DNA from: an uncultured Lachnospiraceae bacterium
Lineage (GTDB): Bacteria; Bacillota; Clostridia; Lachnospirales; Lachnospiraceae
NCBI GenBank assembly: GCA_910578115.1
Contig: CAJTPO010000048.1
Span: 1-35,663 of the forward strand
DNA length: 35,663 nt
Direction of reading: 5' to 3'
The notes under the pieces: model-generated
What the model was told of the DNA's origin: nothing
The model's database searches: none
What the model saw: only the letters and a program-made list of their open reading frames with translations
Shown: piece after piece, positions 14,184 through 23,134 of the stretch
Position numbering within the stretch: position 1 is the stretch's first letter
Layout of the letters: each line of letters opens with the position of its first letter
Position numbers and translations under genes: made by a program

Positions 14184-14238
14184 ACTGACCTCCATCTCGC
14201 CGCCCGGCGGCTGTTCAAATACGTCTCTTTTTCTTCCT

Positions 14239-14721
14239 TTAATTAGACCGCTGGATCTCCAGCACCTTATACTGGATCATGCCGGCCTGTGTCTCCACTT
14301 CCACCTGATCGCCCACCTTACAGCCGATCAATGCCTTGCCCACGGGAGATTCGTTGGAAATCTTGCCCTTTAAGCTGTTGGCCTCCGTGGAACCTACGAT
14401 CTTATACTCAAGTTCCTCGTTGAACTCCATATCCAGGATCCTCACCTGACATCCGATGTTGATCTTATCCAGATCCACTTCATCTTCAACGACCACTTCC
14501 GCATTCTTCAATATCTTCTCTAATTCTTCGATTCTTGCCTCGATGTCGCGCTGCTCATCCTTGGCCGCATCATATTCGGCATTCTCGGACAGGTCGCCCT
14601 GCTCTCTGGCTTCCTTGATCTTCTCCGCCACTTCCTTACGCTTGACCACCTTCAGATCGTGCAGCTCATCTTCATATTTCCGCAATCCTTCATACGTTAA
14701 GATATTCTTCTTCTCCTGCAT
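14239..14721 (-). CDS. greA: Transcription elongation factor GreA
   Basis: Rescues backtracked RNA polymerase by stimulating transcript cleavage. The 160-residue protein has the N-terminal coiled coil (about 10-75) with the acidic tip GDLSENAEYDAAKDEQ, which reaches into the polymerase channel, and a C-terminal FKBP-like domain ending GDQVEVETQAGMIQYKVLEI, including NESPVGKALIG. Length is normal for the family. AAAGGAG lies seven bases before the ATG. The gene is 55 bp upstream of lysS, a common pairing in Firmicutes. Confidence 0.97.
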   Translation of the reverse strand: MQEKKNILTYEGLRKYEDELHDLKVVKRKEVAEKIKEAREQGDLSENAEYDAAKDEQRDIEARIEELEKILKNAEVVVEDEVDLDKINIGCQVRILDMEFNEELEYKIVGSTEANSLKGKISNESPVGKALIGCKVGDQVEVETQAGMIQYKVLEIQRSN

Positions 14722-14753
14722 GGTACTACTCCTTTTCTGTTTATTCTTCGTAA

Positions 14754-14776
14754 CAGTTCAGCCTTAAGCTTCCCTG
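14754..14776 (-). repeat. Intergenic hairpin motif, copy 1
   Basis: On the minus strand CAG-GGA-AGCTTAAGGCT-GAA-CTG: two short stems separated by a GGA/GAA purine internal loop. Related copies lie at 21009-21043 and 24500-24522, each 3' of one gene and 5' of the next. Confidence 0.6.
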
Positions 14777-14783
14777 ATGCTAT

Positions 14784-14820
14784 AAAAATGTTATCCCTTT
14801 TCCTGCCGCTAATCGGGATA
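14784..14820 (-). terminator. Possible weak terminator after the unknown gene
   Basis: On the minus strand TATCCC and GGGATA (14815-14820 and 14792-14797) flank an 18-base loop and are followed by CATTTTTAT. The stem is short, so efficiency would be low. Confidence 0.35.
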
Positions 14821-14822
14821 CT

Positions 14823-15866
14823 TCATGTCATTTTAACTTTTCTATCATAACTATTTTTTACCATAGTGTCAAGATATTTCAACGGTGATACATATGCCGA
14901 AGCCAGACTTTTCCGCCCAAGCAGCCGTTCCTTCTCTCCATCGGATGCGATATCAATATAGATACAGTCCGCCGCTGCAATCCTGGGATAACGAAAGTCG
15001 GTACAGTAATCCAGAATCACACCGCCGCATCTCTCCCTTCCGCATCTCAGCGGCCCCGCACCACTCTTTGCATAAAACTCTCTCTCCCCGACGGCAGGGG
15101 CTTTTTCTGCCTGCCCCTGCGCCTGTGCCGTCCGGCTTCTGCTGTACGGTACAGGCTGTGGGACCAGGCCGTATTCATAATAATATTCTTCCAGATATTC
15201 CTGCAGCTCTTCCTGACGGTCCACACTCTCCGCCGGCCCTGTCTCCTCTCCATTCTGCAGTGTTTCCTGCTGCTCGTAGTAGAGAAGCATCCGATTAACC
15301 CGGGAAAGATAAGGTTCCAGCAGCTCCCATGTGGTTTCCATCTGCTGCTGCACCTCCCCGGGCTGCCCCAAAAGGATTGTCACCATGCCGGTCCCGACAA
15401 GCACCTTTTCCGCATACTGCCCCAGCAGATGCTTCGTCAGCATCCTGACCGTACTCTCACGCGGCCGCCATCTTCCCCTGTCCTCCGGTGCAAAAATCTG
15501 CAAAAGATCCGGGTGCACACACGTATCCGTCATCCCGGCGGCAGTATGCAGCGCCGTCTCCATTGCCTCGGAAAGTACCGGCGCCTTCCACTCCTTTTTC
15601 CTATAATAAAAAGGCGGCACCGCACAGCCCAGAACACGGAATTCCTCCTGTTCTGCAAGCAGCTTACTCTCCAGCACGGCCTCCTGAAACCAGTGTTTTT
15701 TCGCGGCTTTTGTGTTATTTCCTCCGGCCGTTTCCCGCGGCATTAAATAATAATAAAGAATCGTCTCCTGTTCCATACCACAGTATATGCATGATTCCGG
15801 CAGGACATGCACAGAGGATATATCTGTTTCCAAACCGAATCTTTCCCGGTTATCCGCAGACAGCAC
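14823..15866 (-). CDS. Conserved protein of unknown function
   Basis: About 347 residues from a GTG at 15866 preceded by AGGA; a start at the internal METs (for example MEQETILYYYLMPRE) is also possible, so the N-terminus is uncertain. There is no signal peptide or membrane segment. Notable parts are two Cys in CIYCG near the N-terminus, a helical middle with VRMLTKHLLGQYAEKVLVGT, a Glu/Tyr-rich segment (EELQEYLEEYYYEYG) and a Cys-Gly rich CGRERCGGVILDYC near residue 275. The C-terminus YVSPLKYLDTMVKNSYDRKV looks conserved. It lies between dusB and greA, with the start 30 bases after the dusB stop. I do not recognise a family. Confidence 0.7.
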   Translation of the reverse strand: MLSADNRERFGLETDISSVHVLPESCIYCGMEQETILYYYLMPRETAGGNNTKAAKKHWFQEAVLESKLLAEQEEFRVLGCAVPPFYYRKKEWKAPVLSEAMETALHTAAGMTDTCVHPDLLQIFAPEDRGRWRPRESTVRMLTKHLLGQYAEKVLVGTGMVTILLGQPGEVQQQMETTWELLEPYLSRVNRMLLYYEQQETLQNGEETGPAESVDRQEELQEYLEEYYYEYGLVPQPVPYSRSRTAQAQGQAEKAPAVGEREFYAKSGAGPLRCGRERCGGVILDYCTDFRYPRIAAADCIYIDIASDGEKERLLGRKSLASAYVSPLKYLDTMVKNSYDRKVKMT

Positions 15867-15896
15867 GCAAGATCCTGCAGACCGTGATCCTGCGTC

Positions 15897-16868
15897 TCAC
15901 ATTTCCCGCACAAGTTCTTCCAGCTGCGCAAAGCTCTCCACCATATTGACACTCCGCCGCAGTCTGGCCGAATCGGGCATTCCTGCCGTATACCAGGAAA
16001 CATGCTTGCGCATCTCCCGTATGCCGGTGTACTCTCCCTTATATTCCAGCTGCATCCCTGCATGACGCAGTATCGTCTCCCTGATCTCGTCCTTCTCCGG
16101 TCTGGCCAGTACCGTGCCGTTCTGCAGATAGGCTGCGATCTGCCGGAAGATCCAAGGATTGCCTCTGGCGGCGCGGCCTACCATGACGCCATCGCATCCG
16201 GTCTGCTGCAGGATCGCTGCCGCACTGACACCGTCCGTAACGTCTCCATTGCCGATCACCGGTATGGAAAGTTTCTCTTTGACATCGGCTATGATCTCCC
16301 AATCGGCTTCTCCGGCATAATACTGTTCTCGCGTCCTGCCGTGTATCATTACGGCCGCAGCACCGCACCCTTCCGCAATCCGCGCAATCTCCACCGCATT
16401 GACACACGTGTCATTAAATCCTTTCCGTATCTTGACGGTAACCGGCTTCCTGACTGCCTTGACCACGGCTGTCACGATCTCTTCCACCAGCTTTGGCTGC
16501 TTCATCAGTGCCGATCCCTCCCCATTGCCCACCACCTTGGGCACGGGACAGCCCATATTGATATCCAGTATGGCAAAGGGCCGCTCCTCGATGCGCTTTG
16601 CCATCTCGCTTAAAATCTTCGGATCTGAACCAAACAGCTGCAGAGACACAGGCCCCTCCTGCGGATGGATGGTAAGCAGGCTTTCCGTATTTTTATTCTT
16701 GTACAGAATGGCTTTGGCGCTGATCATCTCCATACAGACCAGTCCTACGCCCTGTTCCCTGCACAACAAACGAAATGGCAGGTCTGTCACGCCTGCCATC
16801 GGTGCCAATAGGATGTTATTGTCTAAGGTGACACTTCCGATTTTTAATTTATGCAGCAAATCCTTCAT
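15897..16868 (-). CDS. dusB: tRNA-dihydrouridine synthase, DusB type
   Basis: FMN enzyme that reduces uridine in the tRNA D-loop. The 323-residue protein has the TIM-barrel Dus signatures: PMAGVTDLPFRLLC (23-36), DINMGCPVPKV with the catalytic Cys107, VTVKIRKGF, the HGRTREQYYAGEADW segment and the phosphate-binding GNGDVTD and GVMVGRAARGNPWIF. The C-terminal helical domain has YTGIREMRKHVSWYTAGMP, as in DusB. AGAGGT lies seven bases before the ATG. It follows the DUF6145-type gene by 29 bp. Confidence 0.96.
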   Translation of the reverse strand: MKDLLHKLKIGSVTLDNNILLAPMAGVTDLPFRLLCREQGVGLVCMEMISAKAILYKNKNTESLLTIHPQEGPVSLQLFGSDPKILSEMAKRIEERPFAILDINMGCPVPKVVGNGEGSALMKQPKLVEEIVTAVVKAVRKPVTVKIRKGFNDTCVNAVEIARIAEGCGAAAVMIHGRTREQYYAGEADWEIIADVKEKLSIPVIGNGDVTDGVSAAAILQQTGCDGVMVGRAARGNPWIFRQIAAYLQNGTVLARPEKDEIRETILRHAGMQLEYKGEYTGIREMRKHVSWYTAGMPDSARLRRSVNMVESFAQLEELVREM

Positions 16869-16897
16869 AATTTACCTCTATTCCAATCCTTCACTCC

Positions 16898-17248
16898 TTA
16901 TAATCCGTCTTCCTCCAGCACTGACCTGTCATTCAGGATAAACACCCTGTAATATAACTGCAGTGATTCCAGCAGTTCCTGCCTGTTTCTGCGGACCTCA
17001 CCTACCAGAAGCCCGCTGCCAATCTCGTCGTAGAGCAGGTCTTCCTCCTCCGCATCCGTCTCCAACAGGATCGTACCGTCCTCGTCAAAGACAATCGTAA
17101 AGATGCCTCCTACTTCCTCCGTAAAAAGCACACAGATCACATGCAGCTCCTCTTTAATGGACTCGGGAATCCCCGCAAACTTCTCATTAAAATAATATTT
17201 CTGCTCGTAGGCATTGGCGCCGCAGAGCACGATCCTCTTCTCTTCCAT
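16898..17248 (-). CDS. DUF6145-type protein
   Basis: A 116-residue acidic protein starting MEEKRIVLCGANAYEQKYYF. It contains FNEKFAGIPESIKEELHVIC, FTEEVGGIFTIVFDEDG and EEEDLLYDEIGSGLLVGEVR, and ends with a helix (QELLESLQLYYRVF). I recall this order (birA followed by a DUF6145 protein) as usual in Lachnospiraceae. The ATG overlaps the birA stop codon (TGATG), so translation is coupled. No catalytic motif, signal or membrane segment is seen and the function is unknown. Confidence 0.8.
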   Translation of the reverse strand: MEEKRIVLCGANAYEQKYYFNEKFAGIPESIKEELHVICVLFTEEVGGIFTIVFDEDGTILLETDAEEEDLLYDEIGSGLLVGEVRRNRQELLESLQLYYRVFILNDRSVLEEDGL

Positions 17249-18255
17249 CACACATACCCGTACAGTCCACGCACCGAAACCTCGCCCGCATAGACCAGTG
17301 TTCTCTCTCCATTATCCTTCACCACGATCAATTCTCCCTGCATGTCGATTCCCTCCGCCGTACCGGTGTATTCTCCGGCAGGATCCAGCACTCTCACCTG
17401 TGCTCCCATGTTCAGCAGGTGTTTCTGGTATCGCTCCCGCAGGCCGGACAGATCCAGAGTCTCCAGAAAAATCGCATAGTTTTCTTCAAACCGCCGCAGC
17501 ACTTCGTCAAGCAGCTGCACCCTGCCGTACTGTTGTCCGGTCTCCATGCGCAGGGAAGTGGCCACAGGCCGCACTTCTTCTTCAAATTCCTCAGGACCGG
17601 CATTGTTGACATTGATCCCCGCACCCACTACCACATACTGTATTTCATCCATCTCCGGTGTCATGGTCATCTCCGTCAGCATACCACAGATCTTCTTCCG
17701 ATTCATCACGATGTCGTTAGGCCACTTGATTCCTGTCTCTGTTCCCGTTATCTTCTCCACGGCCTCCGCCACACTCAGCGCCATCACCAATGTGATCATG
17801 GACGCCTTGTCCGGCACGAAGTCCGGTCTGAGCAGCAGGGTAAAAGAAAGTGCCGTACCGGCCAGCGTCTGCCAGCTTCTTCCTCTGCGCCCTTTGCCTG
17901 CTGTCTGGATATCCGCCACCACCACAGTGCCATGGGGATTTCCCTCTTCTCCCAGACGTTTCGCATCGGTATTGGTAGAACCCGTGCTCTCAAAATAGTA
18001 CAGCTTCCTGCCCGCCCACTCAGTCTGCAGTCTGCTGGCGATCTCGCTCTCCGACAACATATCCACAGGCCCTTCTATCAGCCGGTAACCTTTGCCGGAA
18101 ACCGACTCGATCTGATACCCTTCTTCCTTTAACTGGTTGATCACTTTCCAGACTGCTGTCCTCGTCACACCAAACCTGTCACACAGCTGCTGTCCGGACA
18201 CATACTCCTCACTGTTCCTCAGCAATGTCAATATATCTGATTTATCTGTCTTCAT
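17248..18255 (-). CDS. birA: Bifunctional biotin ligase / biotin operon repressor
   Basis: Attaches biotin to carboxylases and probably represses biotin genes. The 335-residue protein has an N-terminal winged helix (about 5-60; VSGQQLCDRFGVTRTAVWKV), the catalytic domain with the biotin/AMP loop GKGRRGRSW (120-128), KWPNDI (177-182) followed by KKICGMLTEM, and GAGINVNN, and a C-terminal SH3-like domain (GEYTGTAEGIDMQGELIVVK). The DNA-binding domain places it in the regulatory class. It lies 42 bp after argF. Confidence 0.96.
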   Translation of the reverse strand: MKTDKSDILTLLRNSEEYVSGQQLCDRFGVTRTAVWKVINQLKEEGYQIESVSGKGYRLIEGPVDMLSESEIASRLQTEWAGRKLYYFESTGSTNTDAKRLGEEGNPHGTVVVADIQTAGKGRRGRSWQTLAGTALSFTLLLRPDFVPDKASMITLVMALSVAEAVEKITGTETGIKWPNDIVMNRKKICGMLTEMTMTPEMDEIQYVVVGAGINVNNAGPEEFEEEVRPVATSLRMETGQQYGRVQLLDEVLRRFEENYAIFLETLDLSGLRERYQKHLLNMGAQVRVLDPAGEYTGTAEGIDMQGELIVVKDNGERTLVYAGEVSVRGLYGYV

Positions 18256-18297
18256 TCTATAATTCTACCCTTCATGACGTCGGAAAATGCCGCTCTC

Positions 18298-19296
18298 CTA
18301 AACCTCATATTCTCCCAATGTCACCGCCATCACCGCCTTGATCGTATGCATCCGGTTCTCCGCCTCGTCAAAGACGATGGACTGTGCAGATTCAAACACT
18401 TCATCCGTCACTTCCATCTCGTCGATCTGATACTTCTCGTGAATCTCTCTGCCAATCCCCGTATTCAGATCGTGGAACGCAGGCAGACAGTGCATAAAGA
18501 CAGCCTGTTCGCCGGCATACTCCATCACCTGACGATTCACCTGATAAGGCATCAGATCCCGCAGCCTGCTCTCCCAGACTTCGGCCGGTTCCCCCATGGA
18601 AACCCACACATCTGTGTAAACCACATCCGCACCTCCGGCTCCCTCAGCCACATCCTCCGTGAGTGTCACGCTTCCGCCGGTCTGCGCTGCAATCTTCTCG
18701 CACGTACGCACCAGCTCCGCCTCCGGAAAATATGCCTTTGTAGTGCAGGCCGTAAAGTGCATTCCCATCTTGGCACAGGCCACCATCAGGGAATTGCCCA
18801 TATTATAGCGAGCATCACCCATATACGTCAGCCTGATTCCCTTGAGATACCCAAAGTGCTCCCGAATCGTCAGAAGATCCGCCAGCATCTGCGTCGGATG
18901 AAATTCATTGGTCAGGCCATTCCACACCGGCACACCGGCATGTTCGGCCAGCTGCTCCACGATCTCCTGACCGTATCCCCGGTACTCGATTCCCTCATAC
19001 ATTCGTCCCAGCACCCGCGCCGTATCCGCAATACTCTCTTTCTTACCGATCTGGGAAGCCGACGGATCCAGATAGGTTGTCCCCATACCCAGATCATGTG
19101 CCGCCACCTCAAAGGAACAACGCGTCCTTGTACTCGTCTTCTCGAAGATCAACGCTACATTCTTCCCCCGGCGAATGTCCACCGGTATACCCTTTTTCTT
19201 CTTCTCCTTCAAATCCGCCGCTACATCCAGCATATAAGTAATTTCTTCCGGTGTAAAATCCAGCAGCTTTAAAAAATGACGTCCCGTTAAATTCAT
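18298..19296 (-). CDS. argF: Ornithine carbamoyltransferase
   Basis: Makes citrulline from ornithine and carbamoyl phosphate. The 332-residue protein has the carbamoyl-phosphate motif STRTR at 55-59, HPTQMLADL near 160, a KGIRLTYMGDARYNMGNSLM segment that begins the ornithine domain, and the HCLPAF motif near 275. Both domains and usual length are present. AGGAGG lies five bases before the ATG. An anabolic role is likelier than catabolic because no arcA or arcC is next to it, but the sequence does not settle this. No ARG box was identified with confidence in the 212-bp gap upstream. Confidence 0.96.
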   Translation of the reverse strand: MNLTGRHFLKLLDFTPEEITYMLDVAADLKEKKKKGIPVDIRRGKNVALIFEKTSTRTRCSFEVAAHDLGMGTTYLDPSASQIGKKESIADTARVLGRMYEGIEYRGYGQEIVEQLAEHAGVPVWNGLTNEFHPTQMLADLLTIREHFGYLKGIRLTYMGDARYNMGNSLMVACAKMGMHFTACTTKAYFPEAELVRTCEKIAAQTGGSVTLTEDVAEGAGGADVVYTDVWVSMGEPAEVWESRLRDLMPYQVNRQVMEYAGEQAVFMHCLPAFHDLNTGIGREIHEKYQIDEMEVTDEVFESAQSIVFDEAENRMHTIKAVMAVTLGEYEV

Positions 19297-19384
19297 ATTC
19301 CCCTCCTGTCTTTCCCTTTCGGAAAATCTTTTTCTTTGTACAGTTTCTTCTTCCTATGTATATTGTATAAATCCCACACAGGAA

Positions 19385-19410
19385 CGGGACGGTTCCGATA
19401 AACCGTCCCG
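19385..19410 (-). terminator. Perfect 10-bp hairpin between the SPFH gene and argF
   Basis: CGGGACGGTT (19385-19394) and AACCGTCCCG (19401-19410) form a GC-rich stem with a six-base loop. The U-tract after it on the minus strand is poor (TTCCTG), so termination may be partial. It is the only strong structure in the gap. Confidence 0.55.
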
Positions 19411-19508
19411 CATCAATCATCAACCTCTATTCCAGCCCTGCTCACGGTCGAACAGCCTGTCGTTCTCCGTACACGCTCCTGGCCGAACAGCTACGCCAAT
19501 CTCACCGA

Positions 19509-20429
19509 TTAATTCCAGACTTCCCTGACAGAAGTCGCAAGCCCTGCCAGTCCCTGAATCTCCGACGGAATAATGATCTTGGTAGCCTTACCGTCAGCCG
19601 CCTTCTCAAATGCCTCCAGGCTCTTGATCTTCAACACAGCCTCATCCGCACCTGCCTCGCGGATCATACGGATACCGTCCGCGGTAGCTTTCTGCACTTT
19701 CAGGATCGCTTCCGCTTCACCTTCCGCCTCGCGGATCATCTTCTCCTTCTCCGCTTCCGCACGTAAGATCGCCGACTGCTTCTCAGCCTCCGCCTCCAGG
19801 ATCGCGGATTCCTTCTTACCTTCCGCAACCAGGACAGTTGACTTCTTCTCACCTTCCGCACGCAGGATCGCTTCACGGCGCTCACGCTCTGCCTTCATCT
19901 GTTTCTCCATGGCATCCTGAATCGCCGACGGCGGGATGATATTTTTAAGTTCCACACGATTTACCTTAATACCCCAGGGATCTGTCGCAATATCCAAAGA
20001 TGCCCGCATCTTCGTATTGATCACTTCTCTGGAAGTCAGCGTCTGATCCAGCTCCATCTCACCGATGATATTACGCAGCGTGGTAGCTGTCAGATTCTCG
20101 ATGGCCATGATCGGATTCTCCACCCCGTAAGCGTAAAGCTTCGGATCCGTGATCTGGAAGAACACCACCGTGTCGATCCGCATGGTTACGTTATCTTTGG
20201 TGATCACCGGCTGCGGTGCAAAATCCACAACCTGCTCCTTCAAAATAACCCTCTTGGCAACTTTATCAAGAAAAGGCATCTTAATGTGAAGCCCCACCGA
20301 CCAGGTCTGCTGATAAGCGCCCAGCCTCTCCACCACATAGGCATTTGCCTGCGGCACGATCTTGATACAGGATAACAAGATCATCAGCAATAAAACCAGT
20401 ACTACTACAAAAGCGATAAGTCCACCCAT
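19509..20429 (-). CDS. SPFH-domain (stomatin/QmcA-like) membrane protein
   Basis: Forms large ring-like assemblies in membrane microdomains and may guide proteases or membrane order. The start at 20429 (MGGLIAFVVVLVLLLMILLS) is chosen because AAGGGG lies seven bases upstream. One N-terminal membrane segment (4-23) is followed by the SPFH domain (NAYVVERLGAYQQTWSVGLH to VNRVELKNIIPP) and a long Ala/Glu/Lys coiled coil with repeated AEAEKQSAIL-like units (about 175-260), then the end LAGLATSVREVWN. It follows its NfeD partner by two bases, the classic pairing. Confidence 0.93.
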   Translation of the reverse strand: MGGLIAFVVVLVLLLMILLSCIKIVPQANAYVVERLGAYQQTWSVGLHIKMPFLDKVAKRVILKEQVVDFAPQPVITKDNVTMRIDTVVFFQITDPKLYAYGVENPIMAIENLTATTLRNIIGEMELDQTLTSREVINTKMRASLDIATDPWGIKVNRVELKNIIPPSAIQDAMEKQMKAERERREAILRAEGEKKSTVLVAEGKKESAILEAEAEKQSAILRAEAEKEKMIREAEGEAEAILKVQKATADGIRMIREAGADEAVLKIKSLEAFEKAADGKATKIIIPSEIQGLAGLATSVREVWN

Positions 20430-20431
20430 AA

Positions 20432-20890
20432 TTATACCCCTTTTCTCTCCTCGACAATCAGCTTCACGCCGTTGATCCCCAGTATGGTAGTCACTGTGCC
20501 AACCTGAAGCCTGACTCCGTCGATCCGTGTTCGGGCGGACCACTCCATACCGCCCACATTAACCTGTCCGATCCCCTGCAGGTTGTCGATCTCACTGATC
20601 ACAATAGCCTGCCGGCCCACCAGACTCTCTGCATTGGTCCTGACTCTGTCCTTATTAAAATATCTGACCGCCAGCGGCCTCGTAAAAATAATCAGCACGC
20701 CAGACACTACAAGAAACAAAATGACCTGCCCCACCAGCGGTACTCCCAGAACTGCCGCAACAGTCGCGATCAGTGCACCGCCTGCAAACCAGATGGTCGT
20801 GAGTCCCATAGTCAGCAGTTCGATGACGACCAACACCACAAGAACGATCAACCAGAACATCGTCATACTCATATCAGTAAATAAAGCCAC
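20432..20890 (-). CDS. NfeD-family membrane protein
   Basis: A 152-residue partner of the SPFH protein. GTG start at 20890, supported by AGAGGTGA eight bases upstream. Three hydrophobic segments (about 10-28, 34-48 and 52-70) precede a C-terminal OB-fold domain with GRQAIVISEIDNLQGIGQVN and DGVRLQVGTVTTILGINGVK. It is the short type, without the N-terminal ClpP-like protease domain of long NfeD proteins. Confidence 0.92.
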   Translation of the reverse strand: MALFTDMSMTMFWLIVLVVLVVIELLTMGLTTIWFAGGALIATVAAVLGVPLVGQVILFLVVSGVLIIFTRPLAVRYFNKDRVRTNAESLVGRQAIVISEIDNLQGIGQVNVGGMEWSARTRIDGVRLQVGTVTTILGINGVKLIVEERKGV

Positions 20891-21008
20891 AAGAGCTCAC
20901 CTCTTTTCTCTGTCGTCTGTCATACTCTTATGATTTATTCTACTATATTATGCCCCAACCTGCAAGTAACATTCTCCTGTTTCATATACGCATTTACGTA
21001 TTTAAACA

Positions 21009-21043
21009 GTGCAGCAGTTCAGCCTGCGGCTTCCCTGCTGCAC
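21009..21043 (-). repeat. Intergenic hairpin motif, copy 3 (long stem)
   Basis: On the minus strand GTGCAGCAG-GGA-AGCC-GCA-GGCT-GAA-CTGCTGCAC: a 9-bp outer stem, the GGA/GAA internal loop and a 4-bp inner stem. It lies 14 bases after the SleB-type gene and may end its transcript (weak U-tract TGTTTAAA). The inner stem differs from copies 1 and 2 while staying paired. Confidence 0.7.
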
Positions 21044-21057
21044 ACATTTTACCAGAT

Positions 21058-22134
21058 TTACCAGAAAACCTGATTATCAATCAGGATCCCGTCATGATTG
21101 CCGGCTCTTCTAAAATGCGTTGCTCCACCCACATTGGTCTCACCATTGATGGCAGCCCGTGCCGCATCATAGCAGCTGTCGGAAATCTTTCCGTTTGTAT
21201 AAACTCTTGCAACTTTACCGTTCAACGCCGGTGTAAACTGACCGGAAGCAAATATAACACCCGATACTGTATTCGGATAAGCGCCGCTTCTGACACGGTT
21301 CATTACTACCGCACCCACAGCCAGCTTACCGTTATAGGTCTCGCTGCCCGCCTCACACTGGATCAAAGCAGCCAAAAGTTTGGTGTCATCACCACCCACT
21401 ACGACCGCACCCTGATTCGCCTTTAATTTCGCCAGCCGCTCCGCCTCTTCTCTCTCCCTGATCGCCGCCAGTGTCTCCCCCGCGTCAATGTGGAAATCCA
21501 CATCCACAAATTCTGCAGACACATAACCTGTCTCTCCATCGTAATCCACACTGATCCAGTCGTCGTTCACGAATTCGATCATCTCCAGCTCATCGTCACC
21601 GGCCAGAAGACCGAAGACTTCCGCCTCACCGTCAGGTTCCTTCCGAATACACAGCGTATCCGTTTCGATCATCACGATCAGATTCCCCACATCATTGGCC
21701 ATGGCTTCCGCCTCTTCACCAAACAGGAGATACTCATCACTGGCCCAGCCGATCAGGTCACCGCTTTTCATCCGTGTCCAGCCGTCCTTGCGCTCCAGTA
21801 TCCGGCCGCCGCAGTCCTTATAAAGTACGCCGACCTTATCCGCTTCCTCGCTGGCTTCCGCCCGGACATTCATAGCTACCTGCACATTGACCATCACCAG
21901 GTCAGACTCTTCCTTCTTCTGCTGCGCACTGGCCTCCGATATCTGTGTCAGCTCTTCGATGGCCTTCTCATCAACCGATTCCACCGTAGGATCTACAATC
22001 TGCGAAATTCCCACACTCAACGAGTCGAAATATTCTTTCTTCGTAGCCGCACTGGCATCCAGGCGCAGGACCGCCATGGCCAGACAAAGAATGAGGGCAG
22101 TGAACAGAATCCGTACCTTTCTGCTTTTCAGCAT
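21058..22134 (-). CDS. Secreted cell-wall hydrolase, SleB/Hydrolase_2 type with SH3b domains
   Basis: A 358-residue exported muralytic enzyme. A signal peptide spans 1-30 (KVRILFTALILCLAMAVL then DASAA). Two SH3b-type domains follow: residues about 83-138 (NVQVAMNVRAEASEEADKVG, W-x-R-x-K-S-G) and about 150-212 (DTLCIRKEPDGEAEVFGLLA). A short charged linker leads to the hydrolase domain (about 245-358) with LLAALIQCEAGSETYNGKLA, VGAVVMNRVRSGAYPNTVSG and NVGGATHFRRAG; the Glu in QCEA is the likely catalytic acid. GGAGG lies nine bases before the ATG. Unlike many spore-cortex enzymes it has SH3b not PG-binding repeats, so a vegetative role is possible. Confidence 0.92.
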   Translation of the reverse strand: MLKSRKVRILFTALILCLAMAVLRLDASAATKKEYFDSLSVGISQIVDPTVESVDEKAIEELTQISEASAQQKKEESDLVMVNVQVAMNVRAEASEEADKVGVLYKDCGGRILERKDGWTRMKSGDLIGWASDEYLLFGEEAEAMANDVGNLIVMIETDTLCIRKEPDGEAEVFGLLAGDDELEMIEFVNDDWISVDYDGETGYVSAEFVDVDFHIDAGETLAAIREREEAERLAKLKANQGAVVVGGDDTKLLAALIQCEAGSETYNGKLAVGAVVMNRVRSGAYPNTVSGVIFASGQFTPALNGKVARVYTNGKISDSCYDAARAAINGETNVGGATHFRRAGNHDGILIDNQVFW

Positions 22135-22229
22135 AAATACAATCCTCCATCTTCCTTCATGATCTGATAGATTTCCCGATGTTATAATACTAAAATATTA
22201 CAGAATTGTTAACTGCATAAATATGGATA

Positions 22230-22258
22230 ATTTTAGCAAAACACCTTGTCTTTGTCAA
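22230..22258 (-). promoter_or_regulatory. Promoter of the SleB-type hydrolase gene
   Basis: On the minus strand TTGACA (22253-22258) is separated by 17 bp from TAAAAT (22230-22235). A leader of about 90 bases follows before the ATG at 22134. Confidence 0.75.
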
Positions 22259-22339
22259 GTTTATGCGGCTTGTCTCATTTTTATACCATTTTTATGATCC
22301 CTGCATTACGAAAAAATTTGATATTTCTTAACTTTTTTG

Positions 22340-23134
22340 TCATAATTTTCGTGTCTGTTCCACGACCGCCTGCAGGGCATCCATCACCGCCCCCCGCAGA
22401 CCTTTTTCCTCCAGCACCCGCACTCCCTGTATGGTCGTACCGCCCGGAGAACACACCATATCCTTCAGTTCACCCGGATGTTTTCCGCTCTCCAGCATAA
22501 GCTTCGCCGAACCGTACACTGCCTGCGCCGCAAACTCACAGGCCTGCGCTCTCGGCATGCCGGCCGCCACTGCCGCATCCGCCATGGCTTCCAGGAACAT
22601 AAACACGAATGCCGGGGAACTGCCACTGACAGCCCCTACCGCATCCATCAGGGATTCCGGCACCATACTGGCCCTGCCAAAGCTCTCCATCAGCTTAAGG
22701 CTTAAAGCTGTTTCCTCCGGTGAAACACGGCTGTTAACGCATACACCCGTACAGCCCGCTCCCACCATCGCCGGCGTGTTCGGCATACAACGCACCAGTT
22801 TTATTTCTTTATGAAATGCCTGCTCGATCCAGTCAAGCGTCTTTCCGGCGGCAATACTGATCACCAGCATATCTCCCGTTACCACATCCCTGACTTCTTC
22901 AATCACCGTCTGAAAATACTGCGGCTTCACAGCCAGCACAAGGATATCTGCCTCCCCCGCCACTGCCACATTGCTTTCTCTCGTTTCCACCCCATATAAC
23001 CTGCGCATATCTTCCAGGGTCGCCTTGGTCTTCGCTGAACCGATGATATCATTCTTCTGCACGATCTCCTTTTGCAGCATACCACCGATCATGGCTTTTG
23101 CCATATTGCCAAGTCCTATAAATCCAATTTTCAT
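22340..23134 (-). CDS. proC: Pyrroline-5-carboxylate reductase
   Basis: Last step of proline synthesis, reducing pyrroline-5-carboxylate with NAD(P)H. The 264-residue protein has the N-terminal Rossmann motif GFIGLGNMAKAM (4-15), VLAVKPQYF, SIAAGKTLDWIEQAF, RCMPNTPAMVGAG and the C-terminal dimer domain with VSGSSPAFVFMFLEAMADA and CSPGGTTIQGVRVLEEKGLRG. Length is normal. The ribosome binding site AGGAGG is 12 bases upstream, with a second AAGG closer. It is probably a single-gene unit with long gaps on both sides. Confidence 0.96.
   Translation of the reverse strand: MKIGFIGLGNMAKAMIGGMLQKEIVQKNDIIGSAKTKATLEDMRRLYGVETRESNVAVAGEADILVLAVKPQYFQTVIEEVRDVVTGDMLVISIAAGKTLDWIEQAFHKEIKLVRCMPNTPAMVGAGCTGVCVNSRVSPEETALSLKLMESFGRASMVPESLMDAVGAVSGSSPAFVFMFLEAMADAAVAAGMPRAQACEFAAQAVYGSAKLMLESGKHPGELKDMVCSPGGTTIQGVRVLEEKGLRGAVMDALQAVVEQTRKL

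Noticed and set aside
18274..19272. 332-codon plus-strand reading frame opposite argF
   Set aside because: Mirror of the argF coding frame; the minus-strand protein has all OTCase motifs and this one has none.
20430..20543. 38-codon N-terminal extension of the SPFH protein
   Set aside because: It overlaps the end of nfeD in another frame; the start at 20429 has a ribosome binding site and begins the membrane segment.
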